Shown here: positions 1 through 6,028 of the stretch, piece after piece
How positions within the stretch are numbered: the stretch's first letter is position 1
Layout of the letters: each line of letters opens with the position of its first letter
Assembly (NCBI GenBank): GCA_029865675.1
Contig: JARXAU010000105.1
Span: 1-9,173 of the forward strand
Direction: 5' to 3'
Origin: Rhodoferax sp.
GTDB taxonomy: Bacteria; Pseudomonadota; Gammaproteobacteria; Burkholderiales; Burkholderiaceae_C
Length of the DNA: 9,173 nucleotides
Position numbers and translations under genes: made by a program
The notes under the pieces: model-generated
What the model was told of the DNA's origin: nothing
Databases searched by the model: none
What the model saw: only the letters and a program-made list of their open reading frames with translations

Positions 1-244
1 CGCTTACACCGACTACAACCTCAAGTTGACCTCCGGCGTCTACGGTTCAACCTTTTTCATGTTGACTGGTTTCCATGGTTTCCACGTGTTTGTCGGCATG
101 TTGATGCTATTGGCGATAACGCTGCGATTACAGAAAGGCCATTTCTCTGCGGATCGGCATTTTGGTTTTGAAGGTGCGGCGTGGTACTGGCACTTTGTGG
201 ACGTGGTCTGGCTGGGCTTGTACATTCTGGTGTACTGGCTGTAA
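1..244 (+). CDS. ctaE: Cytochrome c oxidase subunit III, C-terminal part (partial)
   Basis: This is the last 80 residues of an aa3-type cytochrome c oxidase subunit III, an inner-membrane subunit that stabilises the catalytic core; the gene begins before the window and is read from base 2. The sequence shows the family's histidine-rich helix around HGFHVFVGM, the acidic-histidine stretch FGFEGAAWYWHFVDVVW, and the C-terminal end LGLYILVYWL, all hallmark subunit III features of the last two transmembrane helices. It stops at TAA 242-244. The oxidase assembly genes that follow fit this assignment. The family is usually about 260-290 residues, so roughly two thirds is missing only because of the window edge; nothing suggests truncation. 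Quinol-oxidase subunit III is an alternative, but the ctaA/ctaB/sco context favours cytochrome c oxidase. Confidence 0.95.
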   Translation, partial: AYTDYNLKLTSGVYGSTFFMLTGFHGFHVFVGMLMLLAITLRLQKGHFSADRHFGFEGAAWYWHFVDVVWLGLYILVYWL

Positions 245-259
245 GTCGTGTAAGCCGCA

Positions 260-283
260 AAGAGGGGCCTCAAGGCACCTCTT
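260..283. terminator. Hairpin between convergent ctaE and DUF2909 genes, possible bidirectional terminator
   Basis: Left arm 260-269 pairs with right arm 274-283 around a TCAA tetraloop, giving nine base pairs with one G-A mismatch (266/277). It lies 16 bases after the ctaE stop and 35 bases beyond the DUF2909 stop, where both convergent transcripts should end. Neither side has a proper T tract (only GATTAAA on the plus side), so intrinsic termination would be weak; it could instead be an mRNA 3'-end stabiliser. Confidence 0.45.
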
Positions 284-318
284 GATTAAAGCTTAACGGG
301 CAACGCCCTGCGTAAATG

Positions 319-540
319 TCAGGCTCCAGGAGCAATGCCGGTCGGGCGTATTAGCCCGAACTTCCACGCGAGCAAGATGCAGGCGAATAAGAATATGGAC
401 ACGCCTACGCGCAAAGCCAAAGCTTTCGCCATGCGCCTAGACTGTACAGAGCCACCGCTGCCGCCGCGCAGCATGAACCACAAGGCGAGGGCCAGACTGG
501 CGAGAATGGCGAAGAATGCAAGGCTTACGAGATAGGTCAT
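319..540 (-). CDS. DUF2909 twin transmembrane protein, cytochrome oxidase-associated
   Basis: A 73-residue protein with two predicted membrane helices (about residues 3-24 and 44-63) joined by a short basic loop with SRR and KALALR. This layout and the C-terminal WKFGLIRPTG match the DUF2909 'twin transmembrane protein' family that I associate with proteobacterial cytochrome oxidase clusters. The biochemical role is not known to me; location suggests a part in oxidase assembly or stability. It is the only minus-strand gene in this cluster, convergent with ctaE and divergent from SURF1, with only 15 bases between the two start codons. The ATG is at 538-540. Upstream bases read TAGGTA directly before the ATG, too close for a standard Shine-Dalgarno, so initiation may be weak or unusual. 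Full length for the family. Confidence 0.85.
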   Translation of the reverse strand: MTYLVSLAFFAILASLALALWFMLRGGSGGSVQSRRMAKALALRVGVSIFLFACILLAWKFGLIRPTGIAPGA

Positions 541-546
541 TACCTA
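533..546. repeat. Short inverted repeat enclosing the DUF2909 start codon
   Basis: TAGGT (533-537) and ACCTA (542-546) form a five-base-pair dyad with a four-base centre that holds the DUF2909 start codon, in the tiny gap between the divergent DUF2909 and SURF1 starts. In the DUF2909 mRNA it would put AUG in the loop and the only AGG-like sequence in the stem. It is short enough to be chance. Confidence 0.3.
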
Positions 547-555
547 GATTATCTT

Positions 556-1308
556 TTGAACGGCACCCGAAAGTTTTTTCTTATCACCCTGTCTGCGATT
601 TTTTTCGCAGGTTTGGGCATCTATCTCGGTTTTTGGCAGCTGGGCCGAGCCGCGCAAAAGCAAGCGCTGCAGGCAGCGATGATGTCGCAGACCAGTCAAA
701 CGCCCTTGGATAACGAAGGTGTTGCGCAGCTTTCGGATGTTTCGAATGGCCTGTACCGCAGGGTGAGAGTCATTGGTACGTGGGAACCGGAGCACACTGT
801 CTATTTGGACAATCGCCAATTGAATGGAAAAGTGGGTTTTTTTGTGCTTACCCCTTTGCGCTTGCAGGCAAGCCCTTTGGTCGTAATGGTTCAGCGCGGT
901 TGGGTAGCCCGTAATTTTGAGTCTCGTGCTACGGTGCCTGAAGTGCAAACCCCCTCTGGCTTCGTAGTGGTGGAAGGGCAAATTGCCCCGGCACCGTCCA
1001 AGCTATACGAGTTGGGTACACCAGGGTCTGGCCGTATCCGGCAAAATCTCGATCTAGGACAGTTTGGTGCGCAGAGTGGCTTGCCGTTGGCGCATTTTTC
1101 GATTCGCGAAACAGGTGCCGCCAGCCAAGGTTTGCGGCGCGACTGGCCCTCGATCGCGCTTGGGTTGGAAAAGCACTATGGGTACGCCTTTCAATGGTTT
1201 GCTATGTCTGCCTTGGTGCTGGGCCTCTACGTTTGGTTTCAATTTTTCCGCCGCGCGAAGGCACCCTCCAAGGAATCCCTTTCTCATGTCCCGCCCCCCC
1301 ACATTTGA
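556..1308 (+). CDS. SURF1 family cytochrome oxidase biogenesis protein
   Basis: A 250-residue SURF1 homologue (Shy1/SURF1 family), an inner-membrane factor needed for efficient cytochrome c oxidase assembly, thought in bacteria to help place heme a in subunit I. The usual topology is visible: a first helix at about 7-28 leading into FWQLGRAAQK, a large periplasmic domain with GTWEPEHTVYLDNR (75-88), FVLTPLRL and MVQRGWV (111-117), QNLD (163-166), and a second helix at about 212-230 after KHYGYAFQWFAMS. Length is normal. The start is TTG at 556: I find no ATG, GTG or TTG in frame in the preceding 60 bases, and starting later would lose the first helix. No good Shine-Dalgarno precedes it. Its end overlaps the next gene by 23 bases. 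Confidence 0.93.
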   Translation: MNGTRKFFLITLSAIFFAGLGIYLGFWQLGRAAQKQALQAAMMSQTSQTPLDNEGVAQLSDVSNGLYRRVRVIGTWEPEHTVYLDNRQLNGKVGFFVLTPLRLQASPLVVMVQRGWVARNFESRATVPEVQTPSGFVVVEGQIAPAPSKLYELGTPGSGRIRQNLDLGQFGAQSGLPLAHFSIRETGAASQGLRRDWPSIALGLEKHYGYAFQWFAMSALVLGLYVWFQFFRRAKAPSKESLSHVPPPHI

Positions 1309-1975
1309 TGACCAGCCGCTGGGACTCACGGTGCATTCCATGCCTGCCCCCCAAGATCTGCGGCATTCAGCAGCAGTGCAAACCCGCATCGGCCGCTGGA
1401 AGATGCTGCTTGTGTTGTCGGTATGTGCTGCTCCGGTGATTGCCTCTTACGTCACCTACTATCTCGTACGGCCCGATGGGCGGAGAAATTTTGGTGAACT
1501 CATCACGCCGCAGCGCACCTTGCCAGACCTGCAGGCCACGGAGCTCAACGGTACCCCCTTCAACTTACAGGCGCTCAAGGGCCAGTGGTTGCTTGTGAGC
1601 GTGGGCGGCGGCGCCTGCGACAGCACCTGTGGCCGTTACTTGTACCTCCAGCGCCAATTGCGTGAGGGTTTGGGCAGGGAAAAGGACCGACTGGACCGGG
1701 TCTGGTTGATCGATGACGCAGTGCCTGTAGGGCCTGAGTTGCAGTCTGCGCTAACAGCGGTCACCGTATTGCGCCTGCCTCGAGCAGACTTGCAGCGGTG
1801 GCTTGAGCCCGTCAGCGGCGCTGAATTGCGGGACCACCTTTATGTCGTGGATCCGATGGGCAACTGGATGATGCGGTTCCCGGCCCAGCTGGATGCGACG
1901 CAGGCGGCCCAAGCAAAGCGCGACCTTGAGCGCCTGTTACGCGCCTCCGCCTTCTGGGACAAGCCAGGCCGTTGA
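1286..1975 (+). CDS. Membrane-anchored Sco/thioredoxin-like protein with CxxxC motif
   Basis: A 229-residue protein between SURF1 and ctaA that databases would probably call a hypothetical or transmembrane protein. One helix (about 39-60) anchors a periplasmic domain. That domain looks like a divergent Sco/thioredoxin-like fold: LPDLQATELNGTPFNLQALKGQWLLVSV (79-106) mirrors the strand pattern of the true Sco protein downstream, then CDSTC places cysteines at 111 and 115 in the CxxxC spacing of Sco copper sites. Later DHLYVVDPMGNWMMRF (183-198) resembles the Sco region after its copper-ligand histidine; His184 is a candidate ligand, three or four residues out of register. Function is inferred: copper or thiol handling for the oxidase. 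ATG 1286 is chosen because AAGGAA lies at 1270-1275; GTG 1331 and ATG 1340 are alternatives. It overlaps SURF1 by 23 bases. Confidence 0.8.
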   Translation: MSRPPTFDDQPLGLTVHSMPAPQDLRHSAAVQTRIGRWKMLLVLSVCAAPVIASYVTYYLVRPDGRRNFGELITPQRTLPDLQATELNGTPFNLQALKGQWLLVSVGGGACDSTCGRYLYLQRQLREGLGREKDRLDRVWLIDDAVPVGPELQSALTAVTVLRLPRADLQRWLEPVSGAELRDHLYVVDPMGNWMMRFPAQLDATQAAQAKRDLERLLRASAFWDKPGR

Positions 1976-1999
1976 GCCCTGGATCTAACCGAGCACTCC

Positions 2000-3169
2000 A
2001 TGCAACCTCCCTTGTACGACTGGTCCCCCCTGTTGAGTCTGCTCTTTGTAGGCGTCGCCTTGGCGGCCTTGCCACTGGCGTGGGTGCTATGGCGCCAGCG
2101 CAGCGCCCCGGCCACGGGACGCCTTCAGGCCTTGACATTGCTGACATTGTTTTTGACCTTTGACCTGGTGCTTTTTGGCGCGTTTACGCGCCTGACCGAC
2201 AGCGGTTTGGGTTGTCCGGACTGGCCGGGATGCTATGGACATGCCACGCCCCTGGGTGCGCATGCGCCGATTGCGTCTGCGCAACTTGCTTCGCCTGACG
2301 GGCCAGTGACCCACGCCAAGGCGTGGATCGAAATGGTGCATCGCTACTTGGCGTCCAGCGTAGGTTTTTTGATCTTGGTGGTGGCCCTAAGTTCGTGGGC
2401 GCTCGTGTGGCACCAGCGCCGCGCGAAGCCGGGGCGCGTCCAGGCTTACCCGTGGTGGGCCACGACGACGCTTGTGTGGGTCTGCATTCAAGGCGCGTTT
2501 GGCGCCTTGACGGTGACCATGAAACTGTTCCCCGCCATCGTCAGCGTGCACTTGATGGGTGGCTATGTGCTGTTGGCGCTGCTGGCGGTGTTGGCGGTAT
2601 GGCAGTCGCCTTCTCTGGCGGGGCGTTCCAGCGGGATCGTCCCTTCTAAGTTGCGTGGCGCGTTGGTGCTCGGCTTGCTGGTTCTTATCGTGCAGGTTGC
2701 ATCAGGCGCTTGGGTGAGTACAAACTACGCGGTGCTGGCTTGCGCGGAGTTTCCTCAATGTCAGGGTAGTTGGTGGCCGCAGATGGATTTCTCGCAGGGC
2801 TTCGTGCTCTGGCGCCCCTTGGGGCTGGCCGCTGATGGAAGCCCCTTGAGCTTTCAAGCACTGACTGCGATCCATTTCTTGCACCGGCTGCTGGCTGGGT
2901 TGACTTTTATTGTGTTGATTTCTCTGGTCTGGCGTTTGTACCGCGAACCGGCGCTGTTGCGCCCTGCGCGTTGGCTGGGTTTCTTGTTGGGTTTGCAAGC
3001 GGTTACCGGATTGAGTAACGTTGTGCTCGACTGGCCTTTGCTGGCGGCAGTGCTGCACACCGGGGGCGCGGGCGCGATGGGTGCGTTGCTAGCCGGTTTG
3101 CTTGCCGCTACCCGAAACCCGCCGCTGGCGCAGGTGCTTCCCTATTCTTCCGAGAGACCCAAGCCGTGA
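2000..3169 (+). CDS. ctaA: Heme A synthase, COX15/CtaA family
   Basis: A 389-residue polytopic membrane protein that converts heme O to heme A by oxidising the C8 methyl group. About eight helices are visible in two related halves, as expected for the family. Signature residues are present: GAFTRLTDSGLGCPDWPGC (60-78) with the first extracytoplasmic cysteine pair C72/C78; EMVHRY with His114; VSVHLMGGY with His184; a second cysteine pair C248/C254 in CAEFPQC; IHFLHR with His292 and His295; and VLHTGG with His353. These match the conserved heme-ligand histidines and cysteine pairs known from Bacillus CtaA. The ATG at 2000 lies 24 bases after the previous stop, with no strong Shine-Dalgarno. The 3' end overlaps ctaB by four bases (GTGA), so heme O supply and its conversion are co-translated. 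Length fits proteobacterial COX15 forms. Confidence 0.96.
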   Translation: MQPPLYDWSPLLSLLFVGVALAALPLAWVLWRQRSAPATGRLQALTLLTLFLTFDLVLFGAFTRLTDSGLGCPDWPGCYGHATPLGAHAPIASAQLASPDGPVTHAKAWIEMVHRYLASSVGFLILVVALSSWALVWHQRRAKPGRVQAYPWWATTTLVWVCIQGAFGALTVTMKLFPAIVSVHLMGGYVLLALLAVLAVWQSPSLAGRSSGIVPSKLRGALVLGLLVLIVQVASGAWVSTNYAVLACAEFPQCQGSWWPQMDFSQGFVLWRPLGLAADGSPLSFQALTAIHFLHRLLAGLTFIVLISLVWRLYREPALLRPARWLGFLLGLQAVTGLSNVVLDWPLLAAVLHTGGAGAMGALLAGLLAATRNPPLAQVLPYSSERPKP

Positions 3170-4080
3170 GCGCACCTATCCCATCCCTAAGCCCGGCGGC
3201 TGCACCTTGGTTGTCCATCGCGCGCCAATTTAATGCGCTGACCAAGCCGCGCGTCATCCAGTTGATCGTGTTTTGCGCCTTGATTGGAATGGTGTTGGCA
3301 GTGCCCGGTGTTCCGACGCTCTCGCAGCTGTTTACGGCGCTGATGGCTTGCGTGGGTGTATGGCTGGTCGCAGGTGCTGCCGCAGCCTTCAACTGCATTG
3401 TGGAGCAGCACATCGACGCCAAAATGAAGCGCACGTCTTGGCGTCCAACGGCGCGAGGTGAGCTCAGCAACACCCAAACGCTGTGGTTCTCGGCCGTTCT
3501 TGGGCTCACGGGTTCCGTCCTTCTGTATGTTTGGGTCAACCCCTTAACCATGTGGCTGACGTTTGCTACGTTTGTAGGCTACGCGGTGATTTACACCGTG
3601 ATTCTCAAGCCGCTTACGCCGCAAAACATCGTAATCGGTGGGGCTTCGGGCGCCATGCCACCGGTTTTGGGTTGGGCGGCAATGACCGGCGACGTGGGTC
3701 CGGAGGCCCTGGTGTTGTTTTTGATTATTTTTTTGTGGACGCCGCCCCATTTCTGGGCCCTGGCCTTGTACCGGGTGGAGGACTACCGGAAATCCGGCCT
3801 TCCGATGCTGCCCGTTACCCACGGTAGCGAGTTCACCCGCCTTCAGATATTGCTCTATACCTGGGTGCTGTTTGCGGCTTGCCTGTTGCCCTTCATGCTG
3901 GGCATGAGCTCATGGCTCTATCTCGCAACCGCAGTGGTGTTGAGCCTTTGGTTTTGTATTTATGCCTGGCGACTGATGCGCAACTACTCGGACGCTTTGG
4001 CGCGTGAGACGTTTCGCTTTTCCTTGATTCATTTGAGCGTTCTATTTGCCGCCTTGCTGCTAGACCATTACTTGCTATGA
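3166..4080 (+). CDS. ctaB: Protoheme IX farnesyltransferase (heme O synthase)
   Basis: A 304-residue UbiA-superfamily prenyltransferase that adds a farnesyl group to heme B, giving heme O, the substrate of CtaA encoded just upstream. The first polyprenyl-diphosphate motif is NCIVEQHIDAKMKRT (76-90), with Asn76, Glu80 and Asp84; the Glu replaces the Asp found in E. coli CyoE, a variant I recall as ordinary in Burkholderiales. WTPPHFWALAL (191-201) and EDYRKSGLPMLPVTHG (205-220) are the conserved second-half motifs, with Asp206. Seven to nine helices are evident. The GTG start at 3166 overlaps the ctaA stop as GTGA, and GAGAG at 3152-3156 may act as the ribosome site. The stop overlaps the sco start as ATGA. 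Length is typical. Confidence 0.96.
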   Translation: MSAPIPSLSPAAAPWLSIARQFNALTKPRVIQLIVFCALIGMVLAVPGVPTLSQLFTALMACVGVWLVAGAAAAFNCIVEQHIDAKMKRTSWRPTARGELSNTQTLWFSAVLGLTGSVLLYVWVNPLTMWLTFATFVGYAVIYTVILKPLTPQNIVIGGASGAMPPVLGWAAMTGDVGPEALVLFLIIFLWTPPHFWALALYRVEDYRKSGLPMLPVTHGSEFTRLQILLYTWVLFAACLLPFMLGMSSWLYLATAVVLSLWFCIYAWRLMRNYSDALARETFRFSLIHLSVLFAALLLDHYLL

Positions 4081-4694
4081 CCTATTTTTCGGACCTTGGT
4101 TTGACGCGTCGGCGCTTGGGCGCTGCGTTGTTGGGAGCTTTTTTGTCCGGGGCGTTTTTGGCCGGCTGTAGCGAGAAAAAACCGATGTTTAGCTCCATCG
4201 ACATCACCGGTGCGGAATACGGCAAAAACTTTGCGCTGCCTGACCAAGACGGTCAGGTGCGCCGCCTACCCGATTTTGCCGGCAAAGTCGTAGTGGTTTT
4301 TTTTGGTTTCACCCAGTGCCCCGATGTCTGCCCCACCACGCTGGCAGAGCTCGCTGAGGTGAAAAAGTTGCTCGGAAAGGACGGTGAGCGTTTGCAGGCC
4401 CTGTTTGTGACCGTGGATCCGGAGCGCGACACGCCCACGTTGCTCAAGGCCTATATGGCCAATTTTGATCCTAGCTTTTTGGCTTTGCGCCCGGCCCCCG
4501 AGTCTCTCGAAGCCGTTGCAAAGGATTTCAAGATTTACTACAGAAAGGTGCCTGGTGCCACCCCTACGAGCTACACCATGGACCATTCGGCGGGAAGCTA
4601 TATCTACGACACCAAGGGCCAGTTGCGCTTGTTTACCCAATACGGCAGCGGTGCGTCCGTGTTGGCTGCGGACATTGGCGTGCTGATGCGCTGA
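4077..4694 (+). CDS. SCO1/SenC family copper chaperone lipoprotein
   Basis: A 205-residue Sco1/SenC/PrrC protein, which delivers or reduces copper at the CuA site of cytochrome c oxidase subunit II on the periplasmic face. The N-terminus has RRR (11-13), a hydrophobic stretch and the lipobox LAGC with Cys31, so it is probably a lipoprotein. The copper site is complete: GFTQCPDVCPTTL with Cys81 and Cys85, VTVDPERDTP (111-120) with the conserved acidic residues, and TMDHSAG with His170 as the third ligand. The ATG at 4077 overlaps the ctaB stop (ATGA), implying translational coupling. It is the last gene of the oxidase assembly run. Length and order of motifs are normal for the family. Confidence 0.95.
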   Translation: MTYFSDLGLTRRRLGAALLGAFLSGAFLAGCSEKKPMFSSIDITGAEYGKNFALPDQDGQVRRLPDFAGKVVVVFFGFTQCPDVCPTTLAELAEVKKLLGKDGERLQALFVTVDPERDTPTLLKAYMANFDPSFLALRPAPESLEAVAKDFKIYYRKVPGATPTSYTMDHSAGSYIYDTKGQLRLFTQYGSGASVLAADIGVLMR

Positions 4695-4705
4695 ACGCAG
4701 CCCAG

Positions 4706-4733
4706 AAAAATGCCGCAGGGCTGTCCTGCAGCA
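4706..4733 (-). terminator. Rho-independent terminator of rpoH
   Basis: Read on the minus strand, TGCTGCAGG (4733-4725) pairs over nine base pairs (one G-U) with CCTGCGGCA (4719-4711) around a five-base loop, followed at once by five T residues (4710-4706). It begins 26 bases after the rpoH stop. On the plus strand there is no T tract, so for the sco transcript arriving from the other side it would be only a hairpin. Confidence 0.85.
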
Positions 4734-4759
4734 GGGTAGGGGTGTCGGAGCGATCAGTT

Positions 4760-5698
4760 TTAAGCGTAATCGACTAGCGCGGTTTTCATTTTCTTCATGG
4801 CTGCGACTTCGATTTGGCGGATGCGCTCGGCGCTGACGCCGTATTCGGCGGCCAGGTCGTGTAGCGTCATGCCACCTGAGCTGTCGTCATTCACCTTGAG
4901 CCAGCGCTCTTCCACAATGCGGCGGCTGCGCGGGTCCAGCGCATCCAGCGCGGTGCTGATTCCATCGGACGCCAGGATGTCCCGGCGATGTGCCTCGATC
5001 ATTGCCAGCGGCTCGTGGCTGCTGTCGGTCAGGTAAGAAATCGGGCCATAGGCGTCTTCGCCATCTTCGGAGGCCATGGGGTCAAGCAGCACGTCGCCGC
5101 CGGAGAGGCGGGTTTCCATTTCCAGCACTTCTTCGGGCTTGACGTGGAGTTCGCGCGCCATCGCATCCACTTGCTCGGGGCTGAGCGTGTCGCGGTGGGT
5201 CGCCATGTCGGCGGCGGCGTCGTCGGACTTGAAGCGCTGCTTCATGGAGCGCAGGTTGAAAAATAGCTTGCGCTGCGCCTTGGTGGTGGCCACCTTGACC
5301 ATGCGCCAGTTTTTCAGGATGTATTCGTGGATTTCGGCCTTGATCCAGTGCAGCGCGTAGCTCACCAAGCGCACGCCCTGGTCGGGGTCAAAGCGCTTGA
5401 CGGCCTTCATCAAGCCCACATTGCCTTCTTGGATCAAGTCGCCGTGGGGCAATCCGTAGCCCAGGTACTGGCGCGCCACCGACACCACCAAGCGCAGGTG
5501 CGAGAGCACCAGTTTGCCTGCGGCGTCGAGGTCGTTGTCGTTTTTGAACTGGCGGGCAAAGCGCTGTTCTTCTTCCAGCGTGAGCATGGGAAGGCGGTTG
5601 GCGGCAGAGATGTAGGCGTCCAGGTTGCCCAGCGGCGGCACCAGAGACCAGGGGTTGGCGGTAGCGAGCGCGGTATTCGATCCCATTGCAGAAGACAT
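4760..5698 (-). CDS. rpoH: RNA polymerase sigma factor RpoH (sigma-32, heat shock)
   Basis: A 312-residue group 3 sigma factor that directs RNA polymerase to heat-shock promoters. Region 2 is clear: LSHLRLVVSVARQYLGYGLPHGDLIQEGNVGLMKAVKRFDP starts at about 65, with the DLIQEGNVGLMKA core at 87-99, and SYALHWIKAEIHEYIL (113-128) is the -10 recognition helix. The RpoH box QRKLFFNLR (142-150), which separates RpoH from RpoD and RpoS, is present unchanged. Region 4 ends with LHDLAAEYGVSAERIRQIE (279-297), the -35-binding helix-turn-helix. The ATG at 5698 is supported by AAGGAG seven bases upstream. A perfect CIRCE operator lies 31 bases upstream of the start codon, so HrcA repression is likely, in addition to the family's usual post-transcriptional control. 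It is convergent with sco and is a single-gene unit with its own terminator. Confidence 0.97.
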   Translation of the reverse strand: MSSAMGSNTALATANPWSLVPPLGNLDAYISAANRLPMLTLEEEQRFARQFKNDNDLDAAGKLVLSHLRLVVSVARQYLGYGLPHGDLIQEGNVGLMKAVKRFDPDQGVRLVSYALHWIKAEIHEYILKNWRMVKVATTKAQRKLFFNLRSMKQRFKSDDAAADMATHRDTLSPEQVDAMARELHVKPEEVLEMETRLSGGDVLLDPMASEDGEDAYGPISYLTDSSHEPLAMIEAHRRDILASDGISTALDALDPRSRRIVEERWLKVNDDSSGGMTLHDLAAEYGVSAERIRQIEVAAMKKMKTALVDYA

Positions 5699-5705
5699 TG
5701 AAGAA

Positions 5706-5711
5706 CTCCTT
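5706..5711 (-). promoter_or_regulatory. Strong Shine-Dalgarno of rpoH
   Basis: CTCCTT on the plus strand reads AAGGAG on the minus strand, seven bases before the rpoH ATG at 5698. It fixes that ATG as the start rather than the Met four codons later. It is the best ribosome-binding site seen in the window. Confidence 0.85.
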
Positions 5712-5726
5712 GTGTCCGATGGCCCA

Positions 5727-5756
5727 ATATTAGCACTCTACTGGCTTGAGTGCTAA
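5727..5756 (-). promoter_or_regulatory. Predicted sigma-70 promoter of rpoH, embedded in the CIRCE operator
   Basis: On the minus strand, TTAGCA (5756-5751, four of six matches to TTGACA) and TAATAT (5732-5727, close to TATAAT) are 18 bases apart. Each box overlaps one CIRCE arm. Transcription would start near 5720, leaving a leader of about 20 bases that just contains the Shine-Dalgarno. No sigma-32 type promoter (CTTGAAA with CCCCAT) was found for rpoH. The boxes are inferred from consensus only. Confidence 0.5.
5730..5756. promoter_or_regulatory. CIRCE operator (HrcA binding site) upstream of rpoH
   Basis: TTAGCACTC (5730-5738), nine spacer bases, GAGTGCTAA (5748-5756): all 18 arm positions match the CIRCE consensus, the operator of the heat-shock repressor HrcA. 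It ends 31 bases upstream of the rpoH ATG. In the classic setting CIRCE controls groESL or dnaK operons; here it should couple sigma-32 synthesis to HrcA and hence to GroEL availability. The role is inference; the match is direct. Confidence 0.93.
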
Positions 5757-5770
5757 TGCCTTGATGGCTC

Positions 5771-5809
5771 ACTTTCATGTGGGCGTGCAACACCCCCAAT
5801 CATGAAAGT
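5771..5809. repeat. Strong 39-base hairpin/dyad upstream of the rpoH promoter
   Basis: ACTTTCATG (5771-5779) is exactly complementary to CATGAAAGT (5801-5809). Inside it the pairing continues: T5780-A5798, GGG 5781-5783 with CCC 5795-5797, a C-C mismatch, then GTG 5785-5787 with CAC 5791-5793 around a CAA loop, giving about 16 pairs with one two-base bulge. It sits 15 bases upstream of the CIRCE. It may be a protein-binding dyad, a terminator of an upstream minus-strand transcript, or part of an RNA. No good T tract follows on either strand. Confidence 0.6.
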
Positions 5810-6028
5810 TCTTTCAGGTTGTTGCTGCTTGCGGGTGAGGCCGCGCAATACGGCGGATCGCGGACGATTGTTGATTACCAGCGTGTCCGACCGCCGCACT
5901 TGAAAAAGCGCCTGAAAGTCTTGTGAGAAGTGGCCAAAGTGCCCAAAAGCCGTATTCCGTCGCGGCCTCTGGTACGAAGTTGGGGGTTTTTTGGGGCGGC
6001 GTTGCACGGCGTTGTGCCTCGCCAACGC
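5810..6028. other. Non-coding gap between the rpoH regulatory region and the eutB remnant
   Basis: I find no convincing gene in these 219 bases. With the rpoH leader it makes a stretch of about 330 bases without a gene. Open frames cross it on both strands, including one on the minus strand from about 6109 to 5753 that runs into the CIRCE and has no ribosome site, but none shows a family I recognise. CTTTCAGG (5811-5818) and CCTGAAAG (5911-5918) form a distant eight-base inverted repeat. Nothing here resembles the first 150 residues of EutB in any plus-strand frame, so the 5' part of eutB appears deleted rather than decayed in place. Confidence 0.5.

Noticed and set aside
342..359. TCGGGC/GCCCGA hairpin as a terminator
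   Set aside because: It lies inside the DUF2909 coding region with no T tract, so it is more likely a by-product of the coding sequence.
1064..1285. An N-terminal extension of the Sco-like gene back to 1064
   Set aside because: It lies entirely inside SURF1 in another frame and has no ribosome site; ATG 1286 with AAGGAA upstream is better and keeps a normal short N-terminus before the helix.
5899..5945. CTTGAAA at 5899-5905 as a sigma-32 promoter -35 box
   Set aside because: No CCCCAT-like -10 element at 11-16 bases, and no gene follows on that strand except the dead eutB fragment.
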